A model generated the notes under the pieces. It was given only the letters and a program-made list of their open reading frames with translations, was not told where the DNA came from and did not search any database. From Tanypteryx hageni (lineage: Eukaryota > Arthropoda > Insecta > Odonata > Petaluridae), in assembly GCA_028673005.1 (NCBI GenBank), contig CM054115.1, positions 189,414,548-189,478,547 of the forward strand: a stretch of 64,000 nt of DNA. Direction: 5' to 3'. This document shows, piece by piece, positions 1-11,766 of the stretch. Each line of letters begins with the position of its first letter. Positions within the stretch are counted from its first letter, which is position 1. Made by a program: the position numbers and the translations under genes.

Positions 1-225
1 CGCGAGGAGCAATGCCCGTTAGCCACTCGTAATTTAAGGGTTTTATGTCCCTCTTCTCTGTTTTAATCACTCTGTGAGCTCCATTCAAACTTTTCTTATT
101 GCTAAAGTCTCCTTTTTATCATATGCCATTCTTCAAATATCAGTCGCAGTCTTATCTCGGAGAAGAGTCAATGGCGGATATCTCTCACGAAACCCAATTA
201 ATCTCCTCCGCGGGACAGCCGCAAC
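1..225. other. no recognisable feature
   Basis: Short mixed-composition sequence before the first pyrimidine tract. I see no splice sites, conserved coding or repeat boundary in it. Confidence 0.4.
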
Positions 226-720
226 CCTATCCCCTGCCCACCTCCCATTCTCCCCATCCTTCCCCCTACTCTCTCCCCATCCTCCTCCCTATCTCCCCTC
301 CCCTCCCCCTCCAAACCCTCTGTTTCTCCTTTCCATCCTTCCTGCTAATAACTGAATCGATCCCCTTGAAAAAGATAAGACCCCCAGTCTTCCTCATCCT
401 TTCTTTGCTTCCTTCCTCCAAACTCCACACCTCTCCTGAAGCTAACACACGTTCTCATTCACCTCCCCATCCCTCGTTCACCGCATTTGTTCCCATACTC
501 TGCCCCCGTCCAACCCCTTCCACGGCTTCCTCGGCTATCTTCTCCCTCCATCCCTTGAATTGCAATCTCCCTTTCCCCTAATAATCCTTTTTCTCCTCTT
601 TTGCCATATTTTCCCGTACTTCCTCTCTCCCCCCCCCCTCTCTCTCTCCCTCTCTCTCTCTTTCTCTCTCTCCCTCTCTCTCTCCCTCTCTCTTGCACTC
701 ATTCATCTCTCTCCCCTTTA
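226..720. repeat. polypyrimidine low-complexity tract with (CT)n core
   Basis: The + strand is dominated by C and T, with CCCT/CTCC runs in the first part and an almost pure (CT)n stretch at about 629-710. Open frames across it (Ser/Pro/Leu-rich on +, Arg/Glu/Gly-rich on -) are composition artefacts. Similar tracts occur elsewhere in the window, several next to LINE 3' ends. Confidence 0.85.
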
Positions 721-2584
721 TCCCGTTTCGCGCGTTTTTCAAGTGAAATATTCCCAGAGGCCACACTGGCAGCAAGGGGAGAATTGCGACGCTAGCACGT
801 TGTTTCCATCAAGATCCATTTGTTGTAACACGCGTTTGTCTGTTTAACCTCCGTTGAGTGCGTTCTAGCGCCGCCTGTGTAAGACGCAATATACGGTCCC
901 TGAATGTGGGCTATGCAAATCTCTCCCCAATTATATTCTGAGGAATTTAATTCGACAGGGGGAGGGAGTGAGGAGGGAATGAGAAGGCGGAGGAGGTGGT
1001 GACGAATAGAGAAGAGACAGTCGTGAGGGGAGACGAGAGAGAAACATAGTTTTCATTATGGGTGAAGAGGTCAAAATACGTAATAAAATTCGTTTATTTA
1101 CTCAAATACGCATGTGGGCGCTTGTTGTCTGGATTGGCGATGAAAAGACGTGGCGGCGACGACGCGGAGCCGCATCCATGGCACTTAAAATCCGCTTTGA
1201 GGCGTCGCCCAATTTCCGCTCCTCTTTCTCTCCGCTATGATTTATTCTTCCCAGTCTGCGTTAGATAGTTTGCCTCATAAAATCGCACGTTTGCGACAAT
1301 ATTTTTCCACTTTGAATGCTATTTTCTAGATAGTTGCTGAAAAATGATCATATAGGATCAATATAAGCTTTTGTTTTTTAAAATAATAGTAACATTAAAA
1401 GATGCTCGTCAAGAATTACAGGAATGTACCAGAAGTATCACAGAAAGTGATACCAGTGTTCAACCTCTGGCAGTCAGCGGAAAGGCGTACCATATTGCAT
1501 ACAAAATACTAAATCTCGTGTAAATGCACGGTACTTTCTCAAAATCTGATAAGCTACATATGAACTCTCAAAGTAAAAATGAAAACAAACAAACAAATGC
1601 GGTTCTTTGGGTTAATCTGAAATCACAAAACAATTAAATCGGTTAATCGCGAGTTATTTCTCCTTCGGCTTCAACGCTGGGTGCAAATGTATGCCTTACA
1701 TATTTTTCCCATGATTTTTGTTAATTATTTAACCATCTACCTTCATAAATATTTATCTGGCTATTTTGAGTGTCGCCTGCCTCCTGCAAAAAGCAAGTGA
1801 CCCCAAGTTGGGAATATTTCATCATTATGTTTTGTTACTTGGAGTGGCAGGGAGAAGCGTTGGCTAACAGTTCAGTGAAAGATTTTAGGAGCTACTTTGC
1901 CCGCTAAACGAAAAAGCTGAGGAATTTCTCACGTAAATTAATTGGAATGAGATGAAGTTATCAGATTCTCTGTAGCACAAACGAATGATAAATATAACTG
2001 AGTAGAAAGAAAGTTTTGAAGAGATAAATCAATTTAAGTATTTCGGGAAGTTTTCTGACTCAGAATGTTGGAAGAAACAAAGACAGGAAATTTAGAACGT
2101 TGAGTAGACCCCGATGGGAGAAATTGATTTAATTACGAGGAATCTGGAAGAACAGTATGAAGTGGCAGTGATTTGGATTACGGCATTATAGCTATAAATA
2201 AAAGTTGCCGTTAATAACCAAATTCTACTCCCAAAAATTACAGAATGAAAACGACGCGAAGATATATAAATAATTGCGAATAAAGTTTGAGAAATCATTT
2301 ATAATAGGTATTGCAGCGAAGTTTAAGTTTTATAAAAGTTTTCTCTGAGATATTGGTTATAGCTCGATTGTAAAAATTAAAGTCCAAATTAAACATCAAA
2401 GAGAAAAAACTTCACTGTATCGGCCTTTACTTGGTGGTATCTTGTCACCTGATGATGATGCATCGGAACCCGAGTACTGTTTTTCATTAAAAATTTTTGT
2501 GATTTTTCAAACATCAAAGCTTTAAAATATATTATTTAATCGTATCTAACTTTATCATGTTTTACCATGCATATTGCAAATTTA
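721..2584. other. gene-free DNA, probably intron or intergenic
   Basis: About 1.9 kb without recognisable coding sequence. It has a purine-rich patch at about 955-1045 and a slightly GC-richer, CpG-containing segment at about 740-1260. At 2445-2480 there is a CCTGATGATGATGC stretch like the 3' ends of some arthropod dispersed repeats, but I cannot place it in a family. The rest is AT-rich. Confidence 0.5.
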
Positions 2585-2900
2585 TTCTAGATCAGTGGTT
2601 GGCAACCTTTTCTACGTGGTTGGTGGTTGCGAATTCCTCGGCGAGCCGCATTGCAAATTGTCAATGCATCCTCGGGCCAGATTAGACTTTAAATCTGGCG
2701 TTAACTAGAGATTCTGAGGCATCATATCAGTGAAAATGGAGTCTAAATAAGGCTTTTTGTGTTGACATTTCATTATAAAATGATTTATTGTCGTAATTTG
2801 AATGTATATTACATAAATTTTTGTAAAATCTGTTTTTGATCATAGATTCGCGGGCCGCATGCGTCCCGCAGGCCGTATGTTGCTCACCACTGTTCTAGAT
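2585..2900. mobile_element. hAT-type MITE with 8-bp target duplication
   Basis: The element spans 2593-2892 (300 bp). It begins CAGTGGTTGGCAA and ends in the reverse complement of CAGTGGTGAGCAA, so the termini are imperfect inverted repeats. The identical 8-bp TTCTAGAT flanks it at 2585-2592 and 2893-2900. A CAG start, short TIRs and an 8-bp duplication are the hallmarks of the hAT superfamily. It has no transposase and is non-autonomous. Internal GGGCCGCAT motifs recur in the elements at 9534 and 62570. Confidence 0.9.
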
Positions 2901-4719
2901 GCAAAATGCGAAGCTCGCGTTTCTCTCTCACATCGAGTGCAGCAGGGTTCTTCGACCTTTTTCGCTGCCGTTCCCCTTTCAGCCATTTTTTCATAGTCGC
3001 GTGCCCTCGAGTATATTTTGAAGCGACGATGAAATTAACAAAACTTGTATTAAAACAGGTAACTCAATTTTGTTAACGTAAACAATTTAAAAAATAATGC
3101 AATCGATTTCTTAGTATATTTTCCAAAACGTCCGCGCGTGAACACTTTAGAGAAACCTCTTGACCTCTCAATAATTTAATTACCTTTAATTCGGCTACTT
3201 TGAAGGGATGCGCAAAAATACTGAAACAATTTTTCTATCCCAATACCTCTTTATCATCAAAACTATCCATACATTTTATATCGTTATTCGTAGTCTTAAC
3301 ATTTTATTCCGATATCATGCGCGGAAGATGAAGTTGAAGGTTAACCATAGTCTTATAATACCATTTTCGCGTACCCTTTTTAGGCTGGTTTTCAAAGGAA
3401 ACAGCTTTATAAAATGGACCTGTCTGTGTGTGTGTCCCCTACTAACAACTTTTGAACCCAAGGACCGATTTTCATGAAACTTAGTATGAGGCTCGTGCTG
3501 CCAGGGCCCACCTCCGGGCTATATTTTTTTTGGCAAAGATTTAAGTCCCGGGTTCGATTCCAGGAACGTTTTTTCCCAATTCGTTTTACATGGGAAATCT
3601 CAAATCCATCGTGCAGGGATGTTTTCTTTAATACTTTAAAATATCTTAAATAGTGATATCGGAGCGAGGTTTGTGCAGTCCTAAGGGGAAAAGAATATTC
3701 TTACCACCGACTTTTGATAATTGATCGTATTTTCTTGAATTTCTATAAAAGCAGCGTTTTTGCGTTTTAAATCGCATTTTTTTCTTTTTCGCTAGACTAC
3801 TCTTCAGCACTGATAACGCTCTATTAATTTGTTTTCCAATTTTTATCTATCATTAATAAACTATGAACTACAAGTGGTATTTATGGTATGAGAATTCCTT
3901 GGAATGACTAACACGTACTGAAGCATTTCTTGTCAATATAAGTAAACAATTTAGGAAGTCATCTTTGGGAAACCAGCCCGCATTAGTCCTGGTTTGAACT
4001 TCTTGTATAACACTGGACTGCCCCCCAAAGGTTCGTATTCCACCGGTTGAAAGCCCTAGTGGCATAATGCCATTGCTGCCGGGCGTTCTTTTAAACTTTT
4101 TCGACCTCCATCAACTTTCAGAATACCTTTCTCTTTTCACACCGATCTATTTTCGCCCCGCGATTCCCGCAACACACACTGCACTATATCCACCCGATTA
4201 AATTCGATTAATCCTTGCTTTTCGCATCTCTCCACTTTGCTCAAATATTCGTTAATTCACATTTTTTTCTTGTTCCCGAGTATTTTATCCTCTCATTTAT
4301 AAAAGTTCACTTTCTATATGAAGAACGATCTTTTGTTCAACTCTCCCGCAAAAACTCTTTTATAAACCCTTCATCTATATTTTTTATTCGATTCCGAAGT
4401 GGATTGCCTGCGTTTTTCCCCACTTATCTCTCTCAATCTTTTCTTCTTCCATATTCACTCCATATTATGCTTTGGCTATCACCCTGCCCTTACAGTCCCT
4501 CTCTCGCTAAGGTAAATCCTCTTCTACTCGAATCTTCCTTCCTCCGTTTCTTCCCCTCGCATTCCTCCCAAATTCCTTTTATTCTCCCTCAGTTAGTCCA
4601 CTTATCTACGGCGCGTTATTTTTTTCCGCTCCAGTTCAACTCAAAAGTAACGTTTTTCCTCCAGGTCTTTTTAGTGCTTTTCGTCATTGCTAAAAAGCAC
4701 TAGACGTATTCTTCCTGAT
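2901..4719. other. gene-free DNA with SINE-like and hAT-like remnants
   Basis: No host coding sequence is supported. At 2943 a CAGGGTTCTTCGACC start resembles an hAT MITE terminus, but I find no matching end or target duplication. A tRNA-like B box lies at about 3548-3560 and is listed separately. A T-rich stretch at 4215-4700 is open on the + strand but looks compositional. Confidence 0.4.
3543..3610 (+). repeat. SINE-like fragment with RNA polymerase III B box
   Basis: A GGGTTCGATTCC motif matches the consensus internal B box of tRNA genes. It is followed by a T-run/CCC and ACATG block. The same order recurs near 10214 and 59819, which suggests a dispersed tRNA-derived repeat rather than a tRNA gene. 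No foldable cloverleaf or convincing A box was found. Confidence 0.4.
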
Positions 4720-5560
4720 GTCCGTCCGTACGCATAAGTCAGGGAAGAATTGGATGAACCGATTTCAACCAAATTTGGTACATAGAATGCTCACATACAT
4801 TAATGACCAAAATGGCATGTTTGGACCGAATCAATAACGCATGGGTGCCACAATTGCAAAGTTAAACTTTTCGGTAATTTGGAATTTGGAAGGAATTGGC
4901 TAAATGAAATTTTGTATTAAGGAGGCGTGCAACATAAAATAACAAAGTCAAGATGTTTAGTATAGATATAGAAAGCATGGCTGCCACAATACAAGCGATA
5001 AAAATTATTTTTACACGTATTTGTGTTGAACTGTACGCATCAATTTTAACCAAATTTAATACTTATAATATACACATATACAAAACCATATTAGCATACG
5101 AGTATTTAAACCGAATCAGCTGAACAGGGGTGCCACAATTAGAAATTAAATTCTTTATGTAATTATGGATTTCGAAGGAATTTGCTGAACGGATTTCAAT
5201 TAAATTTTCTATATAAGATTTGTACAACAAACCAGAATGAAATCAAGATTTTAAAAGCGGAGCTAAAGAGCAGGACTACAACAATAAAAAGCATGGATTT
5301 TAACCCATTATGGTAAATATAAGCTTCATATAAATAACCAAAATAGCATATTTCAACCGGGTCGAGTAAACAGGGCTACTAAAACAACGTTAGAATTTTT
5401 TCTGTAACTAAGGATTTTGAAGGTATTGGCTGAACCAATTTCAACAAGAAATTTCGTTTATAGGGTGAATATAGAATGAAAAAACGAAATTAACATTTTT
5501 AGAACGGATATAAAAAGAAAGGCTACCACCATATAAGGAAAAATAATTTTCTGATTTTAA
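4720..5560 (-). repeat. diverged tandem satellite, ~120-146-bp units
   Basis: The blocks GGTGCCACAATTGCAAAG, GCTGCCACAATACAAG, GGTGCCACAATTAGAAA and GGCTACTAAAACAACG recur at about 4852, 4978, 5126 and 5366. Each is followed by a GGAATTGGCTGAAC...AATTT-type block. The array is the reverse complement of the cleaner 146-bp satellite at 63640-64000, hence the strand given. The internal short open frames are incidental. Confidence 0.75.
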
Positions 5561-8500
5561 AACAAATACATTAGTATACGATTATACTACGGTGAATTTG
5601 ACGAAAATCACTTCTGCGCCACGAAAAACCAGTATGCATCCAAACTTGTTTCCATCCACGAACTGTGTACTTTTCTCGTAAATTCTCTCTTTCAATAAAC
5701 GAATTTTCCCTTTTTCAATGCGGCTTTTGCTTAAATATTTTGTCAAATGTACTATTTATCTTCGTTTCCATGATTGAGTTTTTGCATTTTTCGTGCACGA
5801 ATCGTTTATTGAGGTTATTAAGCGATTACGAATCTTTAATTATCAGCCTGAATTTCGATTAGGATAAAAGTTAGAAATAAATAATTGCGCGGATGATGGC
5901 GAGTGTTCGAATGTTATTAGGTGATTCCAATAAAAAAAGATATAACCGATAGGAATTGAAAGAGTATATGATAAAGTCCCGCATTATGGTTTAAAGGAAT
6001 GTTTTGAAAAATAACTTGCACAATCAAGAATATTAATTTAAATCACCAGCTATAGTTAATCCCTATTTAATCGTTCTCTGCACTTTTTCGATGTGGTGCT
6101 ACATTCTCCCTTTCGTCCTTTGTGTTTATATTGGGTATCAGGAAACATCAAGTGCAGGAAGAAAATCACGCCAAAGAACGACCACCGTGAGCAAAGCAAA
6201 GTGACTTCGTAACCGCATGGTTGAAACACCTCGGGAAGAGGTGATGAGGGATTCACTTACCAAAGATATGCGAGATGGCTAAGCAAGCGTAAAAAAAAAT
6301 CTTCTTGCGGCAAATTTTTGCTGGTAATAAAAATTTTAGTAGCGTGAGCATCTCTTAGTGATCTTTTTATAGCTCAATTATGTATTTTCGTTGGGCATGA
6401 AAAACAATTAAATTTTAAATCAATTAATAAATTCTGAAAATATCTGAGGAATCTGCAGCATCCGTTGCTACTCTACTAGAATGTTATAAACAAAGTCATT
6501 GATAAGGAAAATGCATATTCTGTTCGAAGAATTTCAGTATTTTTATAATCGAATAAAATGCAAAAACAAACTGCGAAACTTCCAATTTCTAAGGATGACT
6601 GTTTTTTATCACCTCGCGAGCTCTGGGGTCCAATTTTATTTATGTTCATAAGAATTTAAATATAGTTTCTTTGGTTTATCAAGTTGCGGTAATTGATATA
6701 TTTGTCTGTCGAAGAGGAAAAGCTGTTTCTTGCATATGCAAATGGAAGCTATTTCCTTTTGGAACGCTACACCACAAACCCCATTCAAGAGAAAAATTAA
6801 TGTAATTTGCCCAATCTATAGTGAAGGTTAAGTCGCATTCATTCTTATTCAGCAGAAATTGACTAATTTTATAGGTTGCATACGCGTGTTTTCATTGCCA
6901 ATCGTCAATGCATAAAAATCGAAGCGACATTTAATATTGGTATAAACACTGGAAAAACCGAAACGTAGATTTTCAGAATTTTTGAAAGATTATGATCCAT
7001 TAACTCAATTCAAGTTTACTACTCTTCACTTTCTTTAGCTCAGCAAGACAAGTACGCGTTTAAATGATCTGTAACTGCGTTCGCGATTGTAAAAATATTT
7101 TAACGGTCAAGGTCTTTCGTTTCTGCAATTCCAGATGAGAAGCAGATCCGAGGCTGCATCATGGAGGACGACTGAAAACCTGCGATGAAATGTTTCGACC
7201 GAAACATCTTCGAGTTAGGCTCTGCGTTGCTTCGAATTCCGTCTCTAATACGAGGCGGTCGAAGCTATAAAACATCCTCGCTTGCTCAAAGCGTAAATTT
7301 CCGCCGGGATCCATTAATATCTCTCGATAGAAATGCGTCGCGGACAAATGCAGAAAGCGTTCGAAAAATCGACTCTGGAGTCAATGAATTGTCCATCGGA
7401 ATCATCCACAGGTCGCCCATAAAATTCTGAATTTCTCACTCACTCAATTGGAGATAATGGGAATTTTTCCCTTCTTTCTGTAATTCGTTTTTTCATCCGA
7501 TGCGGGTGTCGTAAATTCACTGACCGGAGCACCCTTCGTCTACAACACTAATCTTCGTTACCTGCCTACACAGGGGCAACTCGCATGCCTTAAATAACAA
7601 TAATAAAAATATATGTATGATACTATAATTTGAATTACTTATAATATAAATAAAAATTGGACGTTTTACAATTTATTTATGAGTTGCGCGTCATTATTTT
7701 TATATAAAGTTTTATTTGAACTTTTACTGAAATAAGGAAATTCCTGATCTAAATATAAAGCTATTCAGCCTTTTCAAAAATTTGTTAAAAATTATAAACT
7801 TTGTAAGAATGTTAATCCTGTTTCGTTACCATCAAACTTGTGATCATCTTAAAGTATTTACTCGTAAAAATTATAACTTACTTAACACAAACAGATTTTC
7901 CTAATTACATGTGTTATATTATGTGTAATGTTATTTATATCAAAGACTGAGAACTCTTAATATAAATTCTTTCTCGCGATCATTTTTATAAAAAACCGGA
8001 GTGTGTATCATACAAACAATCTAAAATAAAACATTTTACGGAACAAAAATATATAGCTCTCATTGTAAATTTATGTACACTAACAGATAATAAATAAATT
8101 ATCCCCTTGGAAATGGAATGATTGATATATTTTTACAACCGATATAGTTTATGAGTCGGAAGGATTTTCTCTCAAGGCAAGAAATTGCAGTTGTGGTGAA
8201 GAGGAGGATTATTATATGAGGAAATCTCGGTCAAATTATTTCATAACTCCCTCCCGAATAAAAGAAGGACGAATTAAAAGGGCATGCCATATATAAGTAC
8301 GTGAGACAGAATTTTTTCTTCATTTACTGTGATATACTCATCATAAAAATATCGTAGGTTAAACAATATTTAAGAAAATATTTCTTGGAACTCAGGAGGT
8401 TAAGTATATGCTGTCCGAGTAAGGCGCAATCGAAATATACATAAATTTACGCGCGCATGTTGAGACGTCACATTACAAGTTTTATACCGAAAATCTTCTA

Positions 8501-8936
8501 GAATCTAGAATCTAGATAAACCGCCGCAGACCGCGTAGACTTGAATGCGATAACGTTGTAAACTGCAAGTGTATATAAAACATATAAACACAGCATTATA
8601 ACTATAATGTAGAATGGGATCCTTAAAGATTGGCATAATCCGCGATGCTTTTAATCTTAAAACGTCCAAATAGGCTCCTCAGCCTAGGGACTCACGCTCA
8701 AGTCTTCTTAAGTTTCAAAACTTTTTTCTTTTATTATTTTCTCCCTCCCCCTCTCCCTCTCTCTCTCGACCGGATTCTCTCCACAGAGGACATTAAATTC
8801 CAAGCTTTAAAAGTCGGAAAATGCCGTTAACTTGTTCTCCGGCGACGTTTCGAAAAAGTGGTGAATTCGTGAAGGATGGGGTGGGGGAGGTGCCCTAGCG
8901 CGTGCGTGTTTGCCTTCCGTGCAGAGGACGCAGGGG
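5561..8936. other. gene-free AT-rich DNA
   Basis: About 3.4 kb with no supported gene. The one distinctive patch is a GC-richer, CpG-bearing segment at about 7100-7420. It contains an 8-bp inverted repeat with a 2-bp spacer (ATGTTTCG/CGAAACAT, 7190-7207). TCTAGA-rich tandem heptamers occur at about 8499-8515. Open frames here have no recognisable domains. Confidence 0.45.
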
Positions 8937-9120
8937 TGCGGGGAGGGGGCGGGGAGGGGGAGGGGGCGGGGAGGGGGCGGGGAGGGGGCGGGGAGGGGGC
9001 GGGGAGGGGGCGGGGAGGGGGCGGGGAGGGGGCGGGGAGAGGGCGAAGGAGGCGGGGAGAGGGCGAAGGGGGCGGGGAGAGGGCGAAGGGGGCGGGGAGA
9101 GGGCGAAGGGGGCGGGGAGA
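8937..9120. repeat. G-rich minisatellite with quadruplex-forming potential
   Basis: The first part is built on an 11-bp unit, GGGGCGGGGAG, repeated through about 9037. The second part is a ~20-bp unit in which GGGCGAA alternates with GGGGCGGGGAGA. G-runs of three to five are spaced closely on the + strand. Frames on both strands stay open only because of the repeat (Gly/Arg/Glu on +, Pro/Ser on -). Confidence 0.9.
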
Positions 9121-9533
9121 TGGCAAAGTGGAAGGGGATGGAGGAGAGGGTGCAAAGGAGGGAATAAAAGCAAAAAACACCCGGGCGAACTTTCCCAATA
9201 AATGCTTCGTAAACATCTCTTTAAAGCTCTCTTGCACATGGCTACGACGGCAGAAGGAGAGAAACGACGCAGTTGCTCGGTGTTGATATCCTTCACCGGA
9301 ATTTGGTCGCTTGATGAAGCGCGGATGTGATCGATTGATACGACGAAAACAGTTTATTTGAGGTGGGCCTTTTGCCTTCGGATACCGTTCTGTCCGTAAG
9401 TGGCTAAGGGGCGGCATATTTCAGCGCATACCTCGACCCGGGCGCCCTTGAGACGGGACGCTCTATCCGATAAAGAGGACGTCTTTTCGACATAAATGAA
9501 AGAGTTAAAGAAAAGATATTCCATTGTACAGGG
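9121..9533. other. gene-free DNA flanking the G-rich minisatellite
   Basis: Moderately GC-rich sequence. On the - strand at about 9425-9480 a GGATAGAGC...GGGTCGAGG order vaguely resembles a tRNA A/B box pair, but the B box is imperfect and no cloverleaf folds. I do not call a tRNA. Confidence 0.35.
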
Positions 9534-10000
9534 CAAGGGTGGGCAACCTTTTCTGCATGACTGGCCGCATTATTGGCAGTGAATCCTTCAGTGGGCCGCA
9601 TTGGAAATTCCCAATGCTTCGACGGACTGGGTTCAAGTAAAATCGAAAGTTACCTAGAGATTCCTAGACACGATATGAGTGAAAATCAAGTTAAAATTCA
9701 GGTTTCTGTGGTTGAAAGATCAATATTAAAAATCGTGATAGAATTCAATCTTAAAAATATCTTTGAGAAAAGATCGAAAACAACAGTAAAAAGAACTTAC
9801 TTAAATAGAGAAATATTTTCTAGGTCCCAATTTAATGCTAGATGTCATAACAGATTTTGTTAGGTAAAAGGTAATATTTGGTGGGGAAATCAAAATTAAA
9901 ATGAAAAGACTTTTGAAAACTATGAAACACTGGTGGTGGACCGCACAAAATTGCTTATCTGAGAGCACCCAACCCTCGGGGAGCAGGTTGGGCGCCTCTG
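9534..10000. mobile_element. hAT-like MITE, diverged
   Basis: It starts CAAGGGTGGGCAACC at 9534 and ends at 10000 with the reverse complement of CAGAGGCGCCCAACC, an imperfect terminal inverted repeat. Inside are GGCCGCATT motifs and a GATATGAGTGAAAATCAAG block also seen in diverged form in the MITEs at 2593 and 62570. The 8-bp flanks (GTACAGGG and GTCTAAGG) agree at only five positions, so a target duplication is possible but degraded. The open frame at 9573-9863 has no recognisable domain. Confidence 0.65.
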
Positions 10001-11533
10001 GTCTAAGGTGTACCGCGAAAATACCAGAGGATTTACTATATTAAAAAACGTATCCTCCCTATTTTAATTAAAGTATATCTCATCCTGTTGATCAGTATTT
10101 TATATTTTGTTAATTAATGCAAATAATTGAAAAACTGTTTGACTTCGATGAATCTCTGGTCAGTTATTTGACCTGTGCCCCTGCGGGTTTTAAACGGGTT
10201 GCCGTCTTTTCTGAAGCCATGGGTTCGACTCCATATTGGTTTATTTTCTTCATTTCGTTAACATGTAATTGAGAGTAGGATTTTTTCGTTCGAATTTGAG
10301 GTTAAAATAAACGACATTTACTTCTGCAGTCAGTAAAACTAAATAAGTCTTGAATTAGCTTTAAACCTGATTACAATTCCGAAAAAGCAAGAATTTTTCA
10401 ACCATCACACAAAGAACAAGTAGAGTGCTATCCAGGAATTAGGATAAAATTATCGTTTTTTCTTCTATTATTAGTTTAGATAATATTTTGAGTTTAATTT
10501 CCCTATGAAGATCTCTCCCACTAAACTAATTGACCACCTGAGGAAAATTTGAAATGCGATGACCTGTTATAAGCGTAAATTTAACTTATCTTAATTTATT
10601 TTTAAGGGGTTATTATACCGCCACATATTCGATCGCTAGAGCCTCGTTTGTAAGTGCCATCGATGTGAAAGCGCACGCTCAAGACTATAGTATTCCATCT
10701 TTTATACCGTCGTATACATTTTTTTAAAAATAATTTTTAAATGGACCATATCCGACTTGTATATTTTCAAAACTAAAATCGGAAGAAAAACAAATGGCAG
10801 CAGTACATAAATTTATTCTCAAAGCTTCATATCTCTATAGTTTACGGTTTCGTCACAATTTCAATTTAAGCAAGTGCACAAACGGACTGACAGACGCCAA
10901 AGTAAAACTATAAGCGCATATTTTTAAACACGCTAAAAATCATTGTTGCCATGACCACTTCGAATGCCGCGATTTTCTCGCCAAATAATGACTGATTCCC
11001 GCAACCTATGGACTAACAAACTATAATTGCTAACAGACAACACAAATTTGTATATGCTATGTTCCAAAAATGAAAGTTTTAATTTATAATTTTATTTTTA
11101 ATGTATATCAATGATGATGTTTTGGCCACCGATTGTTTTTGTGTTATTGATTTGTTACTAGTGGTTTCGCTTAAGTCTTCCAATAAAGAGGTCACAAGTG
11201 AACTTTTACGAACTATTTTTCATTATTTATTATTATTAATCTTAGTTACAAAGGACCTTGCTAATTAATAATAAATTAATGTAATTAATGATCAAAATGA
11301 CAAATAAATTATATTATAAATCATGTAGATGTAAATTTATAAAATTGAGGGAATCATTACTGGAAGCAGGACCGTACCTGTGGTGCGAATTGAGGCGAAA
11401 TATGTACCATTCCGATTATTAAGTATCTTTTAATTACTAAGACATCGTTTATTCCTATCCGTCATATTTAATGATCAATAACTAACATATATTATTCAAG
11501 GTACATTGTAAATCGCATGTTGGCAACAGTAGC
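10001..11533. other. gene-free AT-rich DNA with a SINE-like B box
   Basis: No coding sequence recognised. A GGGTTCGACTCC B box at about 10214-10225 is followed by TTTATTTTC and TAACATGTAA, the same order as at 59819 and, in degraded form, at 3553. The remainder is AT-rich. Confidence 0.45.
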
Positions 11534-11766
11534 CGGACTCTACGCCGACAGACATTAGGCCGACAGGCCTCTATGCCGACAGACACTACGCCGACAGGAC
11601 TCTACGCCGACAGGACACTACGCTGACAGGACACTATGCCGACAGAACACTACGCCGAAAGACACTACGCCGACTGAGCAATGTAAGGCCAATTAATCCT
11701 ATTTTAGAGGTTTTAATAATTTTGATGAAGTTAAATTTTTTGACAGGGACACTAATAATAGTCCTC
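11534..11766 (+). repeat. left inverted arm of foldback-like element
   Basis: It begins CGGACTCTACGCCGACAG. About nine ~15-bp units with the core TACGCCGACAG run to about 11675. A ~90-bp non-repetitive inner segment then matches the inner part of the right arm in inverse orientation. Confidence 0.85.

Noticed and set aside
99..581. 160-residue open frame in pyrimidine-rich DNA
   Set aside because: Ser/Pro/Leu content follows directly from CT-rich composition. There is no domain, and comparable frames occur in every CT tract of the window.
2943..3164. possible further hAT MITE beginning CAGGGTTCTTCGACC
   Set aside because: Only the left terminus resembles an hAT end. The candidate right end AGAAACCTCTTG pairs poorly and no 8-bp duplication is present.
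4215..4703. 162-residue Phe/Ser/Leu-rich frame
   Set aside because: It lies in T/C-rich DNA, lacks recognisable motifs or splice signals, and its hydrophobicity reflects base composition.
8827..9417. 196-residue Pro/Ser/Arg-rich frame across the G-rich minisatellite
   Set aside because: All frames of the minisatellite are open on both strands. The peptide is a repeat translation, not a protein family.
9425..9480. tRNA gene on the - strand
   Set aside because: The A-box-like GGATAGAGC and imperfect B box GGGTCGAGG are present, but no acceptor or anticodon arms can be formed.
11534..11680. possible CRISPR array (short repeats around TACGCCGACAG)
   Set aside because: Units are contiguous with no spacers, mirrored in inverse orientation at 14951-15088, and the context is a eukaryotic mobile element.
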